Shown here one piece after another: positions 5,686 through 10,932 of a stretch of DNA of 10,932 bases (within the stretch, counting starts at the first letter, position 1; each line of letters opens with the position of its first letter). Below the pieces are notes generated by a model that made no database searches, was not told the origin of the DNA, and saw only the letters and a list, made by a program, of their open reading frames with translations. A program made the position numbers and the translations under genes. The stretch is from an uncultured Clostridia bacterium (GTDB lineage: Bacteria > Bacillota > Clostridia > Christensenellales > Borkfalkiaceae), in the NCBI GenBank assembly GCA_905235815.1, contig CAJOMT010000062.1:1-10932 (forward strand), read 5' to 3'.

Positions 5686-6219
5686 ATGGAACTCGGCAAT
5701 AAAATAAAGGAATTGCGACTGCAAAACGATTTAACGCAAGAGGAACTTGCCGATAGGTGTGAACTTACAAAAGGGTATATAAGTCAAATCGAAAACGACT
5801 TAACGAGCCCGTCGATTGCTACGTTAATCGACATATTGACGGGTTTAGGCGTAACGCTGAAAGAATTTTTTGCGGACGAAGAGGAGCAAAAAATCGTATT
5901 CAAAGAGGAAGATTTTTTCGAAAAGGATACGGGGGCGTTCAAGATAAATTGGCTTGTAAACAATGCGCAGAAGAATATGATGGAGCCGATACTCGTAGAA
6001 CTTATGCCGACTAAACGCACCGAGGCGGACATACCGCACGAGGGCGAAGAATTCGGTTACGTTTTAAGCGGTTCGGTCTTGATTCATATCGGGAATAAGA
6101 AATATCGCTGCAATAAGGGCGAAAGTTTTTATTATTCGTCGTCGAAGGCGCATTTTATAGAAAATCCGACGGACAGAGTTGCGAAGTTTTTATGGATAAG
6201 CACTCCGCCGACGTTTTAA
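5686..6219 (+). CDS. Xre-family regulator with C-terminal cupin domain
   Basis: Residues 1-62 form a helix-turn-helix of the Cro/C1 type; LTQEELADRCELTKGYISQIE (16-36) spans the turn and recognition helix. Residues about 100-177 form a cupin: HEGEEFGYVLSG (118-129) is the first motif and KGESFYYSSSKAHFIEN (144-160) the second, with H156 and N160. The class includes PuuR-like regulators that sense small ligands through the cupin. Its place directly before potABCD on the same transcript argues that it controls polyamine uptake and itself. That is inference; the ligand is not shown. The 177 residues fit the class. GAGG lies 8 nt before the ATG. A strong promoter and two palindromes lie upstream, consistent with autoregulation. 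Confidence 0.9.
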   Translation: MELGNKIKELRLQNDLTQEELADRCELTKGYISQIENDLTSPSIATLIDILTGLGVTLKEFFADEEEQKIVFKEEDFFEKDTGAFKINWLVNNAQKNMMEPILVELMPTKRTEADIPHEGEEFGYVLSGSVLIHIGNKKYRCNKGESFYYSSSKAHFIENPTDRVAKFLWISTPPTF

Positions 6220-6268
6220 ACTAATGAATTAAACCAAAAAATTTCTTTGGCTATAAGGAGAGACGATT

Positions 6269-7642
6269 ATGGAAGCAACAGAAAGAATTATTGAATTGAT
6301 AGGCGTAGACAAGGAGTTCGACGGAACTTTTGCCATTGAAAATCTCAGCCTATATATTCATAAAGGCGAATTTGTAACGCTTTTGGGCCCGTCGGGCTGC
6401 GGTAAGTCAACGACTCTTAGAATGATTGCCGGATTTGAAATGCCGACTCGCGGACAGATACTTTTAAACGGTAAAGACATAACTGCCGTGCCGCCTTACG
6501 AAAGGCCGATAAATACCGTGTTCCAGAGATACGCATTGTTCCCGCATTTAAACGTTTACGACAATATTGCGTACGGTCTTAAACTCAAAAGGTTTAAAAA
6601 CACTTACGTTAAAAACGGCAAGGAGATTACGAAAACCGTAAAACTCAGCAAAGCCGAAATAGACGCCAAAGTATCGAGAGTTTTAAAACTCGTCGACTTG
6701 GAAGAATTTGAAAAGAGGGACGTTTCCACTCTTTCCGGCGGTCAGCAGCAGAGAATTGCGATTGCGAGGGCGATAGTAAACGAGCCGGAAATCTTGCTTT
6801 TGGACGAGCCTCTCGGCGCATTGGATTTAAAGATGAGAAAGGATATGCAACTCGAACTTAAAGCCATGCACGATAAACTCGGCATTACGTTCATATACGT
6901 TACGCACGATCAGGAAGAAGCGCTTACGATGAGCGATATGATAGTCGTAATGAAGGACGGAAAAGTTCAGCAAGTCGGCACTCCGATAGATATATATAAC
7001 GAGCCGAAGAACGCATTCGTTGCGGACTTTATAGGCGAGAGCAATATCTTTTCGGGAACTATCGTGGGCGACAGAAAAGTCAGATTTATCAACAGGGTAT
7101 TCGATTGCGTAGACGACTTCCCCGTGAACGATAAAGTAGACGTGGTAGTTCGTCCCGAGGACGTTGTAATATGCGACGCAGGTCAAGGCGACGTCGACGG
7201 CAAGATAGTTTCGTCCGTGTTTAAAGGCGTACACTACGAGATGACGTTCGTCGTAGGCAAGACGGAAATAGTTATACAAGATACCGTCGAAAGAAAGGTC
7301 GGCGATGAGTGCGGAATAAAGATTGCGCCCGACAGTATTCATATAATGGCGAAAGAAATAGAGGCCAACCGTTACGTCGGTTACATAACGAAGAAGAACA
7401 CCGTATGTTTTGCAGACGGAGAATTCGAGTGCGACGTAACTCAGCTTTATCCTAATTCTCATCTCGACGAGGAGGGGTATCTCATCACCGAGGACGGCGA
7501 AAAGATAGACTTAACGGACGTAGACGTCAACGTAGAAGTCGGGCTTAAAGACATAGAGATAATCGACAACGACGAGGACGGACAGGCTTGCGGCAATATT
7601 ATACAGATAGTATATAAGGGCGATCACTATCAAGTCATATAA
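6269..7642 (+). CDS. potA: Polyamine ABC transporter ATPase PotA, tandem TOBE domains, frame-broken C-terminus
   Basis: PotA powers spermidine/putrescine import. The ABC domain has Walker A GPSGCGKST (40-48), Q-loop Q86, signature LSGGQQQR (155-162), Walker B ILLLDEP (175-181, E180) and H-loop H213. Residues about 105-130 hold an insertion, longer than in typical PotA, before the signature. A TOBE domain follows at about 290-362 (VVVRPEDVVI, then FKGVHYEM). A second TOBE begins near 424 (VGLKDIEII, then YKGDHYQVI), so the frame is long even at 457 residues. The stop at 7640-7642 cuts this second TOBE in half. The missing half is encoded directly downstream in another frame up to 7770, which would give 499 residues. 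AAGGAG lies 8 nt before the ATG, 49 nt after xre. Either a TA insertion, an assembly error or recoding explains the break; ATP hydrolysis motifs are intact. Confidence 0.93.
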   Translation: MEATERIIELIGVDKEFDGTFAIENLSLYIHKGEFVTLLGPSGCGKSTTLRMIAGFEMPTRGQILLNGKDITAVPPYERPINTVFQRYALFPHLNVYDNIAYGLKLKRFKNTYVKNGKEITKTVKLSKAEIDAKVSRVLKLVDLEEFEKRDVSTLSGGQQQRIAIARAIVNEPEILLLDEPLGALDLKMRKDMQLELKAMHDKLGITFIYVTHDQEEALTMSDMIVVMKDGKVQQVGTPIDIYNEPKNAFVADFIGESNIFSGTIVGDRKVRFINRVFDCVDDFPVNDKVDVVVRPEDVVICDAGQGDVDGKIVSSVFKGVHYEMTFVVGKTEIVIQDTVERKVGDECGIKIAPDSIHIMAKEIEANRYVGYITKKNTVCFADGEFECDVTQLYPNSHLDEEGYLITEDGEKIDLTDVDVNVEVGLKDIEIIDNDEDGQACGNIIQIVYKGDHYQVI

Positions 7643-7770
7643 TAAGGACGGACGAGGAAGAAGAAGACTTCGTCGTCGATACCGAATACGCCTGGAACGA
7701 AAACGACAGGGTTTCGGTAAAAATTCCGTCCGATAAGATAAAGCTCACTTTAAAGGCGGTGCAGAAATAA
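7637..7770 (+). other. potA: Out-of-frame C-terminal half of the second PotA TOBE domain
   Basis: Reading from 7642 in the frame that ends at TAA 7768-7770 gives IRTDEEEEDFVVDTEYAW and then RVSVKIPSDKIKLT. That is the expected continuation of the PotA TOBE after YKGDHYQVI, and it parallels the first TOBE (HYEMTFVV, then CGIKIAPDSIHIM). No start codon or ribosome site begins it. Its stop overlaps the potB ATG by one base, the normal potA-potB junction. Removing two bases (TA within ATATAATA at 7637-7644) restores one continuous frame. Confidence 0.85.
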
Positions 7771-8624
7771 TGAAAGCCCTTAAATTTTCGAGAAAGCATC
7801 TCGGCATACCGTACGCCTTGTTTATGGCTATGTTCGTAGTACTGCCGTTATTGCTTATAATCTTGTACGCTTTCACCGTCGAAGTTCCGACGAGCGAAGC
7901 GGAAATAATTACCAACGACATAACGAAATTTTCGTTTTCGTTCGAAAACTTCGTTAAATTTTTCAGCAACAGCGCAAACATAAGGGCGATATACATAAGT
8001 TTCGGTTTAGCGATAATAACGACGGCTATTTGTCTTATTTTAGCGTATCCCGTCGCATATATTCTCGCTCGTTCAAAGATGAAATCCAAAAGCGTATTGC
8101 TTCTTTTATTTATAATGCCGATGTGGATAAACTTCGTTTTAAGAACGGCTGCTATGAAAGAACTTTTGTTTGCGATAGGAATGTACCGCTCGAACAAATT
8201 GAGTATGGTAAATACGGTAATAGGTATGGTTTACGACTATTTGCCGTTCACTATTTTGCCGATTTACACGGTACTTATCAAGCTCGACAAAAACGTACTC
8301 GAAGCGTCGACGGACCTCGGCGCAAATAACGTGCAGACTTTTACAAAGGTAGTCATACCTCTGTCGATGCCGGGAGTTATAAGCGCTATAACTATGGTAC
8401 TTCTTCCGACCACTACGAGTTACGTCATTTCCGATACTTTGGGCAACGGCAACGTTACGATAATCGGAAAACTTATCGAGGACCAGTTCTCGACCATGTT
8501 CGATTGGCACGCAGGTTCTGCGATAGCGATGATATTGCTCGTATTGATATTTATTACAATGTTTGTAACTCGTAAATTCTCCGATGACGACGAAGTCAAC
8601 GTAAGAGGAGGCGGATTATGGTAA
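7770..8624 (+). CDS. potB: Polyamine ABC transporter permease PotB
   Basis: This inner permease subunit pairs with PotC to form the channel. About six membrane segments can be placed: 12-36, 72-100, 107-126, 145-170, 198-222 and 248-268. The EAA loop that docks the ATPase is at 178-200 (EASTDLGAN, then VVIPLSMPG). MPMWINFVLR (116-125) is characteristic of PotB-type permeases. The 284 residues match the family. The A of its ATG is the last base of the TAA that closes the displaced potA frame, so its translation was probably coupled to potA. With potA stopping 128 nt earlier at 7642, that coupling may be weakened. GGCGG (7755-7759) is a weak ribosome site. It overlaps potC by 7 nt. Confidence 0.94.
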   Translation: MKALKFSRKHLGIPYALFMAMFVVLPLLLIILYAFTVEVPTSEAEIITNDITKFSFSFENFVKFFSNSANIRAIYISFGLAIITTAICLILAYPVAYILARSKMKSKSVLLLLFIMPMWINFVLRTAAMKELLFAIGMYRSNKLSMVNTVIGMVYDYLPFTILPIYTVLIKLDKNVLEASTDLGANNVQTFTKVVIPLSMPGVISAITMVLLPTTTSYVISDTLGNGNVTIIGKLIEDQFSTMFDWHAGSAIAMILLVLIFITMFVTRKFSDDDEVNVRGGGLW

Positions 8625-9415
8625 AGAAATTTATAAAGAGAGGGTATTTGTTCTTAATACTCGCAATAATGTACGCTCCCATAATACTTTTGACGGTTTA
8701 TTCGTTCAATCTTTCGCCGGACATAGGCGTATGGGCGAAAGAGTGGGGATTCGACCTTTACGTTCAACTCTTTACGAGCGAGGACGTAATGCAGACGGTA
8801 TTAAATACGCTCGTACTTGCTTTCGTAGCGAGTTTCCTCGCCACGATTTTGGGAACGATCGGCGCTATCGGAACGTTTTATTCCAAAAAGAGAGTTAAAA
8901 ACGCACTTAACGGTGTTACGCAAATTCCCGTCATCAATGCGGAAATAGTTACGGCTGTATCTATTGCGCTCGTTTGTACGATGCTTGCGTTCGGCAGAAC
9001 TTATGCGTCGCTGCTTATCGGACATATAGTTCTTTGTTTCCCGTTCGTATACCTTTCGGTTTTGCCGAAGTTAAAGCAACTCGACGGCAATCTGTACGAG
9101 GCGGCATTAGACCTCGGGGCAAGCCCCACGAAAGCGCTGTTCACGGTTATTTTACCCGAAATTATGCCGGGAATTTTCAGCGGATTTATGCTTTCGGTAA
9201 CGCTTTCGCTCGACGACTACATTGTTACCACTTTCACTAAACCGCCGACGTTCGAAACGATTTCGACTTACGTTTTCGACGCTTACGCAAAAGGCGGCAA
9301 GGGTTCGTCCGTACCTGCGCTCCGTGCGCTTTCGGCGATAATATTCTTGGTTATGATCATATTCTTGGTCGTCAGAAATTTTGTCGGGAGGAAGAAAGAT
9401 GAGAAAAAGAATTAG
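8618..9415 (+). CDS. potC: Polyamine ABC transporter permease PotC
   Basis: This is the second permease subunit of the polyamine importer, 265 residues with about six membrane segments (roughly 9-30, 62-88, 104-125, 128-150, 180-200 and 236-254). The EAA loop at 160-180 is EAALDLGASP followed by VILPEIMPGI. SLDDYIVTTF (197-206) is a conserved PotC-type motif. The start is fixed by AGAGGAGG (8604-8611) 6 nt before the ATG, and by the 7-nt overlap with potB, which implies translational coupling. The C-terminal end KKDEKKN is charged and cytoplasmic. It overlaps potD by 17 nt. Confidence 0.94.
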   Translation: MVKKFIKRGYLFLILAIMYAPIILLTVYSFNLSPDIGVWAKEWGFDLYVQLFTSEDVMQTVLNTLVLAFVASFLATILGTIGAIGTFYSKKRVKNALNGVTQIPVINAEIVTAVSIALVCTMLAFGRTYASLLIGHIVLCFPFVYLSVLPKLKQLDGNLYEAALDLGASPTKALFTVILPEIMPGIFSGFMLSVTLSLDDYIVTTFTKPPTFETISTYVFDAYAKGGKGSSVPALRALSAIIFLVMIIFLVVRNFVGRKKDEKKN

Positions 9416-10932
9416 TCTTGTTTTAGCGGCTCTCTTACTCGTACTCACCCTTTTCCCCCTTGCTTCTTGCGGCAGCGACGACGTTATAGAACTCAATATT
9501 TATAACTGGGAAGAATATATCTCCGAAGAGGACGAAGAATGGGGAACTTTCGATATTATCGGCGAGTTTGAAAATTATGCGTCCGAAGCTTTGGGTAAGA
9601 CTGTAAAGGTAAATTATTCCACGTTCGGAACGAACGAGAATATGTATAACGAACTTCAACTCACAAAACGCACCGTAGGCGGCGAATACCGCTATAATTA
9701 CGATTTGGTTTGTCCCTCCGACTATATGATTCAGAGAATGATAAGAGAGGGAATGGTTGAAAAGTTGGATCTGTCCTTAATTCCCAACTATACCGACAAC
9801 GTTTCGGGATTTATCTGGGATTTGTTCGAGGAAAACGGCTGGACGGAATATGCCACTTGTTATATGTGGGGCACTATGGGCTTTATATATAATAAGGACA
9901 GAATGATGGAAGAAAAACTTGCCAAAACCGGCGAGGAGTGGTCGGACGACGACGCTCATTCGTGGGAATTTCCGTGGAAAGAGTACGCTCAATACCTCGG
10001 AACTATCAAAGATAGTATCCGTGACACCTACGCGCTCGCCGTCGGGTACGTTTACAGAGAAGAACTTTTAACTATTGCCGAAATGTTCGAAGATGAACTT
10101 TTTGACGAGGACGAATACAGAAACATACTCGTAAAAATATTCAATAATATCGATAAGCCCATAGCGGAAGAATTAAAAGAACTCGACCTTTCAGACGAGG
10201 TTTATAATAGCGTTGCGGCGCTGTTCGAGCCTTTTGGCGAGGCTACCGTAGATATGGCTGGCAAGGCGCTCAAAGAATTGAAACGCAACGTTTACGGCTT
10301 TGAAGTAGACAGCGGTAAAAAGGATATGGCGTCGGGCAAAATTGCGATAAACTTCGCTTGGTCGGGCGACGCTGCGTTGGTACTCGACGAGGTGGACGAG
10401 TTAAACGAAGAACTCCCCGAAGACGAGCAGACCATACTCTATTACGCCGTGCCTTACGAGGGCAGTAATATTTGGTTCGACGGTTGGGTAATGCCGAAGG
10501 GCAGAGATGAAGAGCATAGAGAACTTGCGCACATGTTCCTCAACTTTATCGCCGATCCCGAATCGGCAATATCGAATATGGACTACATAGGTTACGTCAG
10601 TTCCATTGCCGGCGACGACGTGTTTGCAAGGCTGGTCGAAACCTATGACTTGACTCCGTTTGACGAAAGCGAGCAAGACGACGGCTACCATACATACGAA
10701 ATAGATTACGGCTATTACTTTACCGACCTTGACGAAGAGAATGAAGATTACGTATTTTATCTCGGCGAGGACGGCGAGGTGTGTGTTGCAGACGGCGAGG
10801 AAGATTTGGAGGGCGTCGATAATACTTGGACGATAGCGAAATACATCTCCTACGACGAGGACGGTACAAGGCACGTTTACGTTTATATGGACGAAGAACA
10901 AGTAGACCGTCAACTTACGACTCAATATCCCG
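9399..10932 (+). CDS. potD: Polyamine-binding lipoprotein PotD, partial (3' end outside window)
   Basis: The open frame runs to the edge (511 codons so far). The N-terminus is a lipoprotein signal with lipobox LASC and C24 as the anchor, so the protein sits on the outer membrane face and delivers polyamine to PotB/PotC. Landmarks follow PotD order: IYNWEEY (34-40; W37 and Y40 match known ligand contacts), CPSDYMIQRM (105-114), INFAWSGDA (317-325), NIWFDGWVMPK (357-367; W359 and D361 are expected contacts), FLNFIADPE (380-388) and YIGYVSS (396-402). It is already far longer than the roughly 350 residues of E. coli PotD. Extra material lies at about 225-295 and in a D/E/Y-rich block at about 414-500, before the familiar QLTTQYP. 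GGGAGGA (9386-9392) gives the ribosome site. It begins inside the end of potC. Confidence 0.93.
   Translation, partial: MRKRISLVLAALLLVLTLFPLASCGSDDVIELNIYNWEEYISEEDEEWGTFDIIGEFENYASEALGKTVKVNYSTFGTNENMYNELQLTKRTVGGEYRYNYDLVCPSDYMIQRMIREGMVEKLDLSLIPNYTDNVSGFIWDLFEENGWTEYATCYMWGTMGFIYNKDRMMEEKLAKTGEEWSDDDAHSWEFPWKEYAQYLGTIKDSIRDTYALAVGYVYREELLTIAEMFEDELFDEDEYRNILVKIFNNIDKPIAEELKELDLSDEVYNSVAALFEPFGEATVDMAGKALKELKRNVYGFEVDSGKKDMASGKIAINFAWSGDAALVLDEVDELNEELPEDEQTILYYAVPYEGSNIWFDGWVMPKGRDEEHRELAHMFLNFIADPESAISNMDYIGYVSSIAGDDVFARLVETYDLTPFDESEQDDGYHTYEIDYGYYFTDLDEENEDYVFYLGEDGEVCVADGEEDLEGVDNTWTIAKYISYDEDGTRHVYVYMDEEQVDRQLTTQYP

Noticed and set aside
6827..7462. 211-codon - strand frame opposite potA
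   Set aside because: It overlaps conserved PotA motifs and has no ribosome site; a shadow frame.
10401..10925. 174-codon - strand frame near the right edge
   Set aside because: The + strand there encodes conserved PotD motifs, so this is a shadow.

Overview
The window looks like chromosome from an AT-rich Gram-positive of the Clostridia type, probably an uncultured gut or environmental lineage. Reasons: consensus sigma-A promoters (TTGACA/TATAAT), strong AAGGAG-type ribosome binding sites, the tilS-hpt neighbourhood, a PdaB-like polysaccharide deacetylase of the endospore-former type, and a Firmicutes-style potABCD operon headed by an Xre-cupin regulator. The lineage is an inference. No mobile element, CRISPR array, phage gene or rRNA was seen.

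Left part (1-1400): an SPL-like radical SAM gene on the + strand converges with a three-tRNA operon on the - strand, transcribed in the order initiator Met, elongator Met, Glu from a clear promoter at 1400-1428. Two large hairpins at 941-985 and 1008-1049 separate the two units. The initiator tRNA carries one extra base in its T arm.

Middle (1400-4610): tilS, hpt and a lipoprotein gene form a + strand operon. The tilS promoter lies so close to the ATG that the message should be leaderless, and the radical SAM gene has the same layout. The cluster ends in a 19-bp hairpin. Beyond it, on the - strand, is an apparently stand-alone small RNA gene of about 82 nt. It has a perfect TTGACA-17-TATAAT promoter, a branched fold closed by an 11-bp stem, and a U7 tail. 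I do not recognise its family; it is the best candidate here for something undescribed.

Right part (4747-10932): a secreted PdaB-like deacetylase on the - strand is divergent from an Xre-cupin regulator and the potABCD polyamine uptake operon on the + strand. The perfect promoter of the regulator is followed by two GTTTA/TAAAC palindromes in the leader. The genes are tightly coupled: xre, 49 nt, potA, 1-nt overlap, potB, 7-nt overlap, potC, 17-nt overlap, potD. PotA has tandem TOBE domains, but the second is split by a frame change at 7637-7642. potD is unusually large, with acidic insertions, and runs off the right edge. Together these genes would bind polyamine outside the membrane (PotD), move it through PotB/PotC with ATP from PotA, and be controlled by the cupin regulator.
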